From positions 14,545,662 through 14,609,661 of the forward strand of contig OZ020252.1 in the NCBI GenBank assembly GCA_963971285.1: 64,000 nucleotides of DNA, written 5' to 3'. The position numbers were made by a program, and so were the translations under genes. The notes beneath the pieces are model-generated. The model searched no databases. It had not been told where the DNA came from and saw only the letters and a program-made list of their open reading frames with translations. This stretch comes from Astropecten irregularis. Taxonomy: Eukaryota; Echinodermata; Asteroidea; Paxillosida; Astropectinidae. This document shows, in pieces, positions 11,601 to 22,800 of the stretch; positions within the stretch are counted from its first letter, which is position 1, and each line of letters starts with the position of its first letter.

Positions 11601-14600
11601 TTTGCATTGAGGTAAAAGTGTGGTATCCTGATGAATACCACAATACACCACAGTGTGGTTAGTGTGGTACATGGTAATGTGTGGCATTTAAAGCAGCACT
11701 TGTCTTGTATGGTAGGTGCAGAGACAGCATCTTTTGCAGTTTCAGCGCTCTGAAACTACATGTGTTAGTAGCGCTTTATAAGTGTAATTAAGTTAAGTTG
11801 TGTACCGTAAGCATTTTTCCTCCTCATCGATGTTTTCATTTTGTGATTGGAAGTGCCTCTTTGACTCTTTGCGACACTGAAGACACCAGCTGCAGGTGTG
11901 GAGAGGAGCAGACTCTGCAACATCTCCTTGTCTGCTCACATAATATGCCGGAGCCATGCACAACTGAGGACCTGATGGCACTAAGTTCACTAACGCACCC
12001 AGTACTGGAGTGGACTATCTAGTAACAGTGACTATTAAAGGTAGTATCATACTTTGGTGTTTATCAAAGAAGTATACAGATTCATGAGCAAAAATATCAA
12101 GACAGATACAGTAACAGTCATCTGTGAAAATTTCAGTCCCATACGGTGCCCACTCAGTTTTTGTGAAAACAGTGAAAAACAGCCACAGTATTTCTTAAAT
12201 CTTTTCTCTTTCATTTTTGATCTTTTAAAAGATCAAAAAGATTTTCGGTCCTTATTTTACCAATTTCTGGATAAATACACCATTTCAGGTGGAAATACTT
12301 TAACGGTAGGTTTCTACTAGCATCATCTTTATACCCTGTAAGTTAATGTAAATCTGCGAACATTTCTGTTTTGGCTTCTTACCAAAGTATGATACTATTT
12401 TAAGCGCAGTGACTCGAGAAGAAGATTTGGATACAATATGTTCATTTTGCAGGACCGATTGCTTTGAGAGCTACTCACGTGCGTTGTGTAAACATTGACC
12501 GTCAGATCTTCCACCTGCACCACGCAGAGGCCGACTCCTTTGCCCGCAAACCAGTCGCCCTGCAGGATACGGTAGGCATAGCTGTTCAGTGAGAAGCAGT
12601 GGTACAGTGTATCCACTATGGGCCACTTGGAGAGGACGCACAGTCCACTACCCAGAAACCCGCTGTTGAGGAAAAACAGACCATTTCACGTCATTTCAGG
12701 CTGTACAGTCAAAATTCAGCCAAGTACTTAGGCCAATTTCACGCCCCTGCTTAGCACAAAAAACTCCCGTCTTAAAGGTATAACTGGGTAATATCTTACT
12801 TTGGTTTTTGTCTAAGAAATGCAGATTGATGGGCAGAAATATAAAGAAAGATACAGTAACGGTCATCTTTGAAATTCTGAGACACTTTTCAGTTGAGAAA
12901 ACAGTGAAAAACGGCTATCGTATTTTGAAATCTTTTCACCGTTATTTTTTCTCTTTAAAAGATAAAAATTGGTTTCGGTCATTGGTTTTACTTTTTTCTG
13001 GATAAATACAGCATTTCAGGCAGAAAAAAATTAACGGTATGTTTCTACCAGTACCATCTTTATACCCTGTAAGTTATAGGTAAATCTGTGAAGAATTCTG
13101 TTCCGATATGCTACCAAAGTATGATCAATTTTAAGCAGCTCTATTGAGGTTCAGGGCCGACAAGAGAATTTCAGGCCTAAAGGCCGGGCCTGGCCAGGCT
13201 TTTCAATGGTTTGGCCTGACCAGCAATAAAGTTCTCTCCAACTCAAACAAAACCATTAAAAATGCTGCACACAAAAACCATGACATTATCGTACCTGTGA
13301 AAGTAGTGATGATATGGCATACAATGCTTGACCTTGTCACATATACTTTTGTAATCTTTCTCCATCCAAATCTGCATTCAAAATTTTGAAAGAAACAAAA
13401 CAATAATTTTAAACCAAAAAAAAATAACTCAATATGTTCTGTATTAACTATGTTAACAGATTACACGTTTCAGGACTTCCTTTGCGACGTGGGTTCTTGT
13501 GAAGTTTTAGTACGGTGCTCATAAAATTAATAGACCTTTTTGTTATTGTATACAAAAAGTACACAGGACTGCACACGTGTATCCACGCAAGGTACATACT
13601 GTCCTGTGTATTTAACTTTTATGAGCACAACGTGTACTGAACTTGCAAGGTACATACTGTCCTGTGTATTTAACTATTATGAGCACAACGTTTACTGAAC
13701 TTGCAGTACCTGCAATATTATGAAGTTAATGTTTAATACGGATTTCCTGGAAGTATCTACTTATGATGACGATAACATTACCGCCTCCACACTAAATGGA
13801 AAACCACAAGTACTGGTATTGTTTCTGTGTGAAAGGGCAATATGCGGAGAACAAACTGTGTAAACACCTGCAATGGGAGACTTTCGTGAACCGGTCTTCA
13901 AGTCAACAGCGCATGCACGCGCAATACAACGCGCGCATGCTCACAATTGCGCAATCATGGTTTGCACAATTTGCGCTGTTGACTCAAGACCGACTCTCCA
14001 AAAGTCTCCCATGGTGGACCCCCTATTGTTCCTCTTTTGTTTGGACTTTTTGGCAGCAGCTCCATTGGTTTTGTACATGTTTTTCCATAGTTTTGAGCTT
14101 ATTAAGTTTTATCTTTGTTTTTTTTGTAACCCCGGGTTATCACATTGCGTTAACACCGTTTCACACAATAGCAGTGGTCCTGTACCCTGTACCCTGTACG
14201 CATACACATTTATGTTTTTCACTTTTCAGGATACCTTGCTTTAGCATCATTAAAATTTCACAGTAATACTGCCACATCAAGGCCGGTACCGCTATTGGGA
14301 CGTCGGTTATGACCTAAGTCTGTAAGTGATTAACAGGTTTTTATGCAGGTACAATGTATTTGACAATTTTTTTAGAAAAAACAACCCTGACCAGCGCTTT
14401 TTGATGTTTTTTTTTTCTCTCCTTTCGTGTGATATGATTAAATGCAAATTTTTCATTTGCGTACGGTGCGCATTGGCCTGAAGCCCCCCTTCCCACTGTA
14501 CGCATGGCGTACGCATCGGTACCAGCCCCCTCTCTCCCACGTTGTGATACCACCTGTGTAAGAACGCTATATGCCTTTATTATTATTATCATTAATTATT

Positions 14601-17600
14601 ATTATTATTAACATTATTATTAATAATAAAACCGACCGGCTCTAACGTGTACGTGCTACCAGCTGTAAAGGCTAATTCAGCAGCTGGGCAGGCTAATCCC
14701 AAAATAGCGTGTAATTTGGTTATTTTGTCATAATGTGAGGCTTGTTAGCATTATAGGAAGAATGGTTCATTATGGTTGGCAATGTTCGTTTATGCTCAGA
14801 ACGATGGAAGAATGAAACGGGAAGAGCAAAATTCATTACGAAGAACTAAAAGAAACTTTAAGGGGCGAATAGTAGGCCTATAGAGTTCTTTAAGAAGCTG
14901 GAGGGTAGTGAGTGTGTGCAGGCCTTGAATTTGGTTCTGAAAAGGGCAAGGCCACTTTTCCATTGCAAGGGTTACTTCCATTGGAAATCATAATGTCTAT
15001 GGAAACATTTGAAGGGGATACGAAGGCCAAGAACCAGGGCAACAAAGGCCGTGGCCTCCGTGCATAGCTGCCAACCTATCTTAAAGGAAATTTGGAATAC
15101 TTCTACTAAAAAAGAGGAATCACAGAGCAAACTACATAGGAATTACATGTGTATTTCCAAGACAAAAATCGGAATCTGTTGTCAAGAGCTTGTAAAAACT
15201 GATACATTCTTACCCAAAAAGAGGATTGATTCCTTCAAAAGAGGAATGGTTGGCAGGTATGTCCGTGGCCTCCGTTAAATTCAAGGCTTGTGTGTGAATT
15301 CCCTATACAGCCATATCATTGATGTCAATGGGAAACTGACTGGATTAACGTTTTATAAAAAAAAAATGGTGAGCAAAGGAAAATTGACAAGAGTGTTGTT
15401 AAGATTCAATTCTGAAGAAAAAAAAAATTGATAGCAATTGCAATATAATCTTGAGTATCTGCAGTTTAGTGTGTAAACTGTTTTGTACATATAATGGCTC
15501 TAAGCCACTCCATGCAATGGCTATATGAAGAAACCTTCTATAAAGTCCGACACTGTGCATTACATATACATGTTTAACTAAAAATGTCAAAGCAAATCTT
15601 AAGATTTGGACCAAGCCAGGTCAGTGACCCCGTACTGTAGTAAAAACTTGACAACTGCACGGAATCTGACAGACCTGACTCCATTGGAGTCCAAACAGAA
15701 CCATGAGATGGTTGTTGGTGGGTACAAATTGGTTCCACTGACAAACGACCACAAACTCACCTCCTGCAACGTGACGATGTCATAGCGCCCTCTTGCAAGC
15801 TCGACTCCAAGATGTCTGATGCGCTCCTCACGGTCATTACTAATGTACCACAATCCCCTGTAGAAACAATGATGGCCACCACGTGTCAGTTTCAAATATT
15901 CGTTGCAACACTTTTTCATTTGTTATACTAGCTAGACCCAGTAACTGGGGAGCTGAACTCCCTTTTTTTTATTTAGACGGTCGGTCTAGCACCCCAGAAA
16001 ATCCCAAAGACTTAAACATTTTGTATAGTGCTGGGCTATTTATCCGGTTATAGGTTAACCGACCCGGATTTAAATATCCGGTTACAAATTTTCACTAACC
16101 ATTAACCAAAAGGGAAAAACAGATACCAACGTTTGGCTCATGCTCTACAACCCAAAAAGTATCAACTGTAGAATTTCAGTCAGTTATTTTGTCTATTTTG
16201 CCAAGTAGAAAGACACTTTTCACCAACTGAATGGATCTAAAAGAAACATTATATGTACTTGATCTAAATGCTTGATCTAAAAAAAACAACACCATAAAAA
16301 GCATTCCGAAAGTGATGATCACATTGAAGAAGACGTATATACCATAAATCGCACATGTCAAGCATGTTGCACGTGATTGAACATAGGTTACTGTTGACCT
16401 GAATTTTTTTGCAATCAGTAGGGGGCCTCACCGTGGAAAGAATTCCACTGATGACCATTACAGAAAAAGGATTATATCCTCCAAGAGTTAACTTATTGGA
16501 TACAAATTATGATCAACTTCAATCTCAGGAGTGGAAAACTTGGGTAGCATATCTGAAAAGTGATTTTACAGGGTTTTTTACCTACAAATTGTACACTTCC
16601 AATACACTTCCAGCGGCACTCATTTTGCTCAAAACGCCCTCTGTTGGTTCCATAGAGTTGTTCACAAATTATGGTCATCAGTGGAATTCGGCGTTACCTC
16701 AGTTAAGTACACTCAGGTTAGCTGGTACCGAGACCCAGTCGTATTTAGGTAAGTTAGTTTACTGTAGAACTAGAAGCAGGGTACCAGCTATCCTGAGTGT
16801 ACTAAACTACTGAGGTAACCCCTGGAATTCTTTCCCTAACCGGATATGAAAATGAAATAACCCGGTTTTGCTCAGCACTAGTTTTACAGTACCAAAAAAA
16901 AAAATTGTACTTCATGGATTGTCCGCCATCTTGTGTGGTTCTCCGCAAAACACATGTGACTGCATTGTAATTGTTTCTAATTGGCGGAGAGCCAAAACAA
17001 AATGGTGGACGATCAGGAAAAATCTGAAATGATCGTCTGGATTTCCATTGGACAACATAGTTTTTTATCACACGGAAAGATTGGGGTTCGGGGTTCCTGA
17101 AGTTTAGTACACTCAGGTTAGGTTTAGTACATTCAGGTTACCTGGTACCCAGCTTCTACTTACCTAGAATTTAGGTGAGTAGAAGCTGGGTACCAGCTAA
17201 CCTGAGTGTACCAGGCCTTGAATTTGGTTATGAAAAGGGCAAGGACACTTTTCCATTGCAAGGGGCACTTCCATTGGACAATCATAATGTCTATGGAAAT
17301 ATTTGAAGGAGCACGAAGGCCAAGAACCAGGGCAAAAAAGGCCATGGCCCCCGTGGCCTCCGTTAAATTCAAGGCTTGGTGAAGTTGGTGTACTAAACTT
17401 CAGGAACCCTGAAAGATTGTGAACATAAACAAATAAACTGCATTTCATTCTTGACATTCGGAGAAGAAGAGATGGAGCGATATTCAAACTGGTCTAGTGA
17501 ATAGATAGTGTGATGTCTTTGAGTTTGATGTCATTTTGGGAAATTTTTTGGCGCAAGTACCGTGATCATGATGTAATTTATTCCGTGTACAAAACGTTTA

Positions 17601-17905
17601 AGAGATAAGATATTATAAATATAAGATTCATTATTGTATCCCATCATTACAGGGTAATTAAAAATGCTCGCAGAGGATTAAGAAAAGTAAAAACAGTTAC
17701 ATACAAGTCTAGTATGAGATAACGGGATACAAGGCTATGGGATTCTGCCGCTAGACCGACCGTCAACCCCAAAAATACAATTTAAGGAATAAAGGAAAGG
17801 CACAAGCCACAAGTTATTGAATGAAGTTAAAGCTGCAAAGTCAAAGCAAAGTGCAAGGCAATCTTACCAGCAGTTTAAGGACACGACACGAAGCTGTCTG
17901 GCCAT
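8627..17905 (-). CDS. SMPD2: Neutral sphingomyelinase (SMPD2-type), membrane-bound
   Basis: Exons in transcription order: 17905-17868, 15857-15761, 13371-13295, 12662-12479, 11161-10931, 10128-9894, 8967-8627. They give 400 aa; the human protein has about 420. It hydrolyses sphingomyelin to ceramide and phosphocholine with Mg2+, using a DNase-I-like endonuclease/exonuclease/phosphatase fold. Visible features are MARQLRVVSLNCWG at the N-terminus, the metal-binding Glu in VTLQE (45), GDWFAGKGVG, TGDFN (176-180), RIDYILYN and the catalytic His of YSDH (271-274). Two C-terminal membrane helices (about 316-338 and 345-371) are typical of SMPD2. The 77-base third exon is easy to miss. The junction between the last two exons is the least certain: donor gtcagt at 9893 and acceptor at 8968 were chosen for phase and consensus, and an acceptor farther upstream would add about ten residues. 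Introns are full of MITEs and tandem repeats. Confidence 0.92.
9113..9339. mobile_element. GGGGCCAATTTCAT-type palindromic MITE in SMPD2 intron
   Basis: The left end is ggggccatttcatagagctg and the right end is cagctctatggaattggccc. It is related to 5738-5971, 41643-41898 and 54138-54363. Confidence 0.7.
9472..9838 (-). mobile_element. TTAA-type MITE, main family
   Basis: A near full-length copy starting ttaaaggtagtatcatactt and ending caaagtatgatataaccttt then aa. Internal landmarks are ggtatgaagatggtggtggt, tgatcttttaaaagat and cagatgactgttactgta. This is the commonest repeat in the window. Confidence 0.85.
10255..10625. repeat. Short-period tandem repeat (AAGTCACCAC-like)
   Basis: About 35 imperfect units of roughly 10-11 bases of the type caccacaagt / caccataagt fill this SMPD2 intron stretch. 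There are no constant repeats with unique spacers, so it is a satellite-like array. Confidence 0.85.
10893..10920. repeat. (TCTA)n microsatellite
   Basis: A run of tcta units lies immediately beside SMPD2 exon 5. A poly(C)/poly(A) tract lies 50 bases to its left at 10815-10850. Confidence 0.85.
11268..11516 (+). pseudogene. Retroelement fragment with a C-terminal C2H2-like zinc knuckle
   Basis: The plus-strand frame reads FICAICKRDCHSTVGLYSHS then RWC, followed by a stop at 11514-11516. This CxxC...H...C tail resembles the end of some non-LTR retrotransposon reverse transcriptase proteins. The stretch before it is low in recognisable features. It lies inside an SMPD2 intron on the opposite strand and is best read as a 3' fragment of a dead LINE. 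Confidence 0.45.
11853..12022 (+). pseudogene. LINE reverse-transcriptase C-terminal remnant
   Basis: The frame contains SCRCGEEQTLQHLLVCSHNM and then PCTTEDLMAL...VLEW before a stop. The C-x-C-G...QT..H.L..C pattern is characteristic of the C-terminal tail of non-LTR retrotransposon ORF2. The remainder of the ORF is absent, so it is a truncated relic. Confidence 0.6.
12036..12404 (+). mobile_element. TTAA-type MITE, main family
   Basis: A near-complete copy from ttaaaggtagtatcatactt to accaaagtatgatactattt then taa, with the tgatcttttaaaagatcaaa centre. It lies 14 bases after the LINE remnant. Confidence 0.85.
12774..13136 (+). mobile_element. TTAA-type MITE, main family
   Basis: A copy running from ttaaaggtataactgggtaa to accaaagtatgatcaatttt then aa, with ctttaaaagat at the centre. 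It lies between SMPD2 exons 3 and 4. Confidence 0.8.
13873..14012. mobile_element. Palindromic GGGAGACTTT MITE, copy 1
   Basis: The arms are aatgggagactttcgtgaac and a complementary gactctccaaaagtctccca. The interior carries alternating gcgcatgc motifs. Copies are at 59851-59983 and 60946-61056. Confidence 0.75.
14235..14540. mobile_element. Partial copy of the 31102-31623 element, inverted
   Basis: The stretch gcatcattaaaatttcacag ... aacaggtttttatgcaggta ... gcgtacggtgcgcattggcc matches the reverse complement of 31205-31460. The outer terminal repeats are not both present. Confidence 0.5.
14919..15290. mobile_element. CCTTGAATTT-type element carrying a nested insertion
   Basis: It begins caggccttgaatttggttct and ends ccgttaaattcaaggcttg. 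Another copy, without the insertion, is at 17212-17378. The extra block at 15062-15262 interrupts it. Confidence 0.7.
15062..15262. mobile_element. 201-bp insertion with 13-bp target duplication
   Basis: The 13-mer ccgtggcctccgt occurs at 15049-15061 and 15263-15275, while the related element at 17212-17378 has it once. The ends atagctgccaacc and ggttggcaggtat are near-perfect inverted repeats. The long target duplication with terminal inverted repeats is unusual. Confidence 0.65.
16681..16832. mobile_element. Palindromic element (ACACTCAGGTTAGCTGGTACC arms)
   Basis: The left arm ggaattcggcgttacctcag and the phrase tacactcaggttagctggta are mirrored by gggtaccagctatcctgagt and actgaggtaacccctggaat. 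It is a related, differently sized relative of 17091-17410, in SMPD2 intron 1. Confidence 0.7.
17091..17410. mobile_element. Palindromic element interrupted by a second element
   Basis: The outer arms are gggttcctgaagtttagtac and gtactaaacttcaggaaccc, and the centre is gtacccagcttctacttacc. The right arm is split by the block at 17212-17378, so the two insertions can be ordered in time. Confidence 0.75.
17212..17378. mobile_element. CCTTGAATTT-type element, uninterrupted copy
   Basis: It runs from caggccttgaatttggttat to ccgttaaattcaaggcttg and sits inside the palindrome at 17091-17410. The sequence matches 14919-15290 without its extra insertion. Confidence 0.75.
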
Positions 17906-18165
17906 CTTGATGTAATAATAATAACACTGTTTATGACTGCAATTCTGAAAGAATAGTATTTGATTTTTCACCAGTAATTAAGCGTGGTTCATTCTAAAAA
18001 CAAAGAGAAGAGACAAACATTTTCGCTGAATGATGTGTGTAGTCTGTACATGTGTCATGCTGTGGAACTTTTACTGGAAGCACGCCCCCAATCAAAGAAA
18101 AACGTTGTTTACTAAAGACCGCCCTCAATAGTTTAAAAAATGTGCACAAGGCTACTATACCAGCA

Positions 18166-18798
18166 TTAAAGGTAGTATCTTACTTGGGTTTTTATCAAAG
18201 AAATACAGATTCATGAGCAAAAATATCAAGACAGATACAGTAACAGTCATCTGTGAAAATTTCAGTCCCATACGGTGCCCGCTTTTGGAGAAAACAGTGA
18301 AAAACAGCCGCAGTATTTCTTAAAGGCATTGCATACGTTTGGTAATGACTCTGAAAATTTATGGCAATAAAAACTTACTTGGTGAGAAGTACAGCTGCTT
18401 TGGATAGTATAATGCATATTGAGAAACGTTCAATTCGAAGTACCGCGGTTATGGAAAAATATGTCACTTTTTATCTCCAAAAATTATGAATCTGAGAAGC
18501 GTTATGGCCGTAACGCTTCTCAGCTATTGACTAACTGTTATCTGGCGTGAAATAACCGCTCTAGTTTGTCGCCAAAATCTCACAAACGCTACCACTCTTT
18601 GAATTGAAACCAAGTTCACAGGTTAGTTTTATGGTATATATATACAATTATATTGGTTTGAAACAAACAATAGGCTCAAATTACCAAACGTATGCAATCC
18701 CTTTAAGTCTTTTCTCTTTTATTTTGTGATCTTTAAAAGATCAAAAATAATTGTGGTTATTGGTTTTACTATAATACCAAAGTATGATACTACCTTTA
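18166..18798 (+). mobile_element. TTAA-type MITE of the main family, interrupted
   Basis: The left part runs from ttaaaggtagtatcttactt to gccgcagtatttc and the right part resumes gtcttttctcttttattttg. Both belong to one copy split at a TTAA by the element at 18324-18702. Confidence 0.85.
18324..18702. mobile_element. TTAA-targeting MITE inserted in another MITE
   Basis: The ends are AGGCATTGCATACGTTTGGT and ACCAAACGTATGCAATCCCT. The target TTAA is present at both edges (18320-18323 and 18703-18706), where other copies of the host element read tttcttaagtctttt once. TTAA duplication is the signature of piggyBac-type transposases. Confidence 0.85.
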
Positions 18799-18929
18799 TG
18801 CATGCTTTAAGCCTCACCAGACCGCGTCGGCTGGAAATGAAATTAATCGAGACAAATGAAGATCTCATCTTTGTTTTTTTTTTATCAATAATAACGCCAT
18901 TGAAAAGTGAACAAAGAAAAATTGACTGG

Positions 18930-19003
18930 AGCGGGATTCAAACCGGCGACCGTCCTGAATACCGTATACAGGCGCTCAACCAGCTGAGCCATCCAGCCCT
19001 ACG
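18930..19003 (-). repeat. tRNA-derived SINE head
   Basis: Read on the minus strand it gives a box A-like tggctcagctggttgagcgc and a box B-like ggtttgaatccc. The 5' end gtagggct is shared with the copy at 62648-62740. The cloverleaf is imperfect, so it is a SINE promoter and not a tRNA gene. Confidence 0.65.
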
Positions 19004-19468
19004 TTGGTGGTGACCCCAAGTAGTCAATTATCTTTGTTCGCTTGGCAGTCAGAAGCCATTTGATAATAAAAACGGCAGGGTATTTGGTGCTTCACCTCCC
19101 GGAGTGAAGTCTCTCGAAAACCTCAACAATTTCCGTCTCCAGACCAACTTCTGGTTATTTTCATCACGTGGTCCTCCGATTCGATACCAATAGGGCTTAA
19201 GTTTTTATGGGTTGTGTTTAAAGGTATAATACCCCATTTCAGGCGGAAATATTTTAACGGTATTTTTCTACTAGCACCATGCATCTTCATACCGGCCTGA
19301 AAATTATAAGTAAATCTACGAACTTTCTGTCATGGGTTTGTTACCAATCCTGTCGAAGTGAAAATTTGTAATAATTTTTCTCAGTTCAGGTTTATTGTTA
19401 CCATCATTTATTTCTTCTCTTTTGAAAAAAAAATACTATTGGGTCATACAAAATCATTTGGAAGTATT

Positions 19469-19778
19469 AAAGGTAATAGCATACTATTATTATTACTATA
19501 TGGTTTTTGTCAAAGAAATACAGATTTATGGGCAAAAATACAGTCATCTGTGAGAATTCCATTTCCATTAACTTCCATACGGTGCCCACTTTTTTAGAAA
19601 ACAGTGAAAAACGGCCACAGCATTTCTTTTATTTTTTATCTTTAAAAGATACAAAATTTGGTCATCATCAGGCAGGAACATTTTGACGGTATGTTTCTAC
19701 CATCACCATCTTTATACCCTGTAAGTTATAGGTAAATCTGTGAAGATTTCTGTTTCGGTATGCTACCAAAGTATGACG
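19469..19778 (+). mobile_element. TTAA-type MITE, main family, beside the NXPE 3' end
   Basis: A copy from ttaaaggtaatagcatacta to gctaccaaagtatgacggt. It ends about 100 bases beyond the NXPE stop codon, so the NXPE 3' UTR probably runs into it. Confidence 0.75.
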
Positions 19779-19879
19779 GTGGGCGCCCTTATAACTGTTT
19801 GATGGTAGGCATGAACTTGGACCACGTGCAAAAGCCTCAAGAAGGTACAAGTACAACAGTCACACGATCACGGATGCCA

Positions 19880-22800
19880 TCAACTACCCTGTCCACAAAG
19901 GAAGTTAAAGAACATTTTCAGTTCTTCACCAATGACTATTTCCAGTGGATGGGCCACATAACCCGTCCTGTGGCTTAATGTCATGTCCCAAGCATCAATA
20001 ATAGTCACACCTGGCATGCCAGTGAAGAGCCTCCTCATGACTTGGTCCAATTCGTAGACGTACAGGTCGTTGAGATCCACGTGCAGCATGTCGATGGTGT
20101 TGGCCGATTTGATAAATACTGGACTTGCCGCGCCCGATGATCCCCTCCGTTGTAGTCTCTCAATGGCGGCTTTGACGTTCCTTAGCCGGGACTCGTAGTA
20201 GGACAAATTGGTCATGGCAAAGTGAGCCCAATAGGTGAATGCAACCACGGTGTCTGGGCCTCCAGGTAACGAATCCACCTCGTTCACGGTGAACTTGACA
20301 TCGGAGACGTTGATCCAGATGTTCCGGATGGGGAACTCGTGGTGACGGTAGAACAGGGTGATGTTGTTGGCGCGATCCTCGCCGTACCTCGGGCCGACCT
20401 TCCGCGCGGCGCCAGGCCTGATGTTCACCTCTTTCATGGTGGGACCGAGGTGGGACACTAGGAACTCGAACCACTGCCTGATGGTCGAATCACCGTAGAA
20501 ATACAGACGCTTGCCCCGTAGACACTGGATAGTGTCCGGGAGGTTGTAGGTCTTCGCTCGGCAGACTTTAGATTGCCAGAGATCCTCATAGTAGAAGCCA
20601 GCTGAATACCGTGGTCGTTTCGGCGGCAATCCCGGAACGCATTTGGGTAAATTGAGGCACGTATTAAGTACATCATCAGTTTGCCCTGATACGAATAACG
20701 AAAAAGGAAAAGTTAGAATGATTAACATCAAGCACATAGGCCTCAACAGAAGTGGGAACCAATTATGCCACCGAACATTTTGCCCGCCATTTTCACTTCT
20801 TGTATTTGTAATTCACTTTGAAGAATTAGCTTTTGAAATTGTACTCAGGTCGGAACAACTTATCCAGGGAGGTAAAATTGATGCAGACACTTGGATCGGA
20901 AAACTTACTCGAGTACATATCGGTCATAGTCACTAAACCTCGTTTTGCTCTATATTCAAATATGTATACCGCCACAAGTACATTATTTTGCAACTACTAC
21001 TTGCACCGGTTCCCACCCTATGGTTCTTCAAGATTCGAACAGTAACCCTGGGTCTGAGATATAATAGGCGCGTAGTCGAATGAGTGTATGTTTTTTCAAG
21101 CAAAATCAATAGATGTTTTATCATGCCCTGTTCGTGAATGCCACATCAAATTGAACTCGCTGCGAATCTTACACTTGTCTAACAGAAGCCAATGCTCTAC
21201 ACTTAAATAATTCATGTGCGCAAAACAGTGTTACTTCTTCGATTCCACACTTATCTCCTCCCATCACCTCTTCCCCACTTCCTCAATACCCAGACGACCC
21301 TGTTATACTTTTTACGCCAATCGAAGTTAGATCCGTTCCATTAACCTAAAGCAGAGTGTATTATACACTGTCAACATTTTCGGTAACAATCTCGGTAACA
21401 TCAAGGGTAGGTCTCATAGGTCACTTGACCTACTGTGATCATGTGATTTGGACAAAATGGCAGCTACCATGGAGTGGTCTGAAGACATTGAGATAAAACT
21501 TATCTAGATAATATTATGGGTAGCATGTACCCATCCGTGTTGGATGTCACACGCAAACAGTGTATCATAGGACACAACCAAAAAGAAAGCTGCAGTGTTA
21601 GGCCAACTAAATTTGAAAATTAGCCATCCAAAATGCTCATTCCCGCTCAGTGTTTCAACAACATCTCATCAACTTTTCTCGGTTGAACATGTTGGCCAAA
21701 TGTTGCTAGTGTACACAGGGCCCAAACTTATGTTACCTATATGTATGTTACCGAGTTAGGTACATCAGGGTTTGGTTACCTTTTGCAAGCACATCAACAA
21801 ATTTCTCGGATCCAGTATTTGAAAGAAACCTTGGACTGAAAAACAAAGGAAGAAAAAGAATGTTATTAAGTTCCAAATAGAAAATTGTCAACGAAAGGCC
21901 GATGAAGGCTTTGAGGAACTGCGAGTAAACAAATGTTGTTTATTGTTGTTGTCTTGTTGTTGTTCAATGTCGTTCTTGGCATTGTTGTTGCTGCCGTTGA
22001 TGTTCAATATTGTTGTTCAATGTTGTTTTTAATGATGTTGTTTTTGTTTGCATGACCTGGTTGTGTTATAAATATGTCACACCTGTAACTTTTAGAGAGA
22101 GTCTCCTCTTGTGGCGTCATGACTTCAACGGCATAGCGGCCTGCCCTTGATGAGTCGCCAATGTGCTGGACGTAAGATTCACAGGGCAGAGTCTTGGGCT
22201 TCAGACAGTACCAAGTCGTCCCTGCGCCGTCATCCGAAAAGTCGCAGGTCTCATTCTCCGAGGAATAGGAGAGCCCCGTCCAGAGCATGTCGCCGATGTA
22301 CGGTATGTCCTTGCTGATGTGGCACGGCGTGACTTCGGAGATGCCGTTGGCGACGAATCTCCCATCATAGGCGAACCGATTCGGCACTCGCTCTCGGATG
22401 TTTCGCAGGGCCGTGGCGTGCTCGGCGCTGTACACGAAGCGGACGGCGGGCTGTACCTGCCCGGCCCAGGTCAGCATGAAACGGGCCGTGTAGCTGCCGT
22501 TGCCGTGGTCGATCAGCTCGTCTGCCGGGGCACTGGCTTTTAACACGCCAGTGTGGATGTAGGGCCACATCACGTCTCCGCCGTGATCCTTCCTCACATT
22601 CGCCCCATCACGTACTTCGATTGAGAGTTCCAGAACGTCACATACTCTGTACGACGTTTTGGGGTCTTTGATGTAGAAAAATGAGTTTGCGGCGACTGTC
22701 ACATCAGTTAGAGAGAAAGAAGTGTCAGCAGGCGTTTGGTCTGTCTTCGAGGGCTTGGTGAGTGCCCCGGTAATTGCTGTATCTACCCGAGGAATATTTG

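Larger units (their letters stand above)
17906..19879. other. Region between the SMPD2 start and the NXPE stop
   Basis: It contains the SMPD2 promoter side (about 250 unique bases after 17905) and then almost entirely repeats: a nested MITE pair, a tRNA-derived SINE and further MITE pieces at 19222-19360 and 19469-19778. No gene was recognised. Confidence 0.5.

Noticed and set aside
13796..14266. A 156-residue plus-strand frame in SMPD2 intron 2.
   Set aside because: It spans a palindromic MITE (13873-14012) and low-complexity T-rich DNA; a competing frame in the same stretch is equally long.
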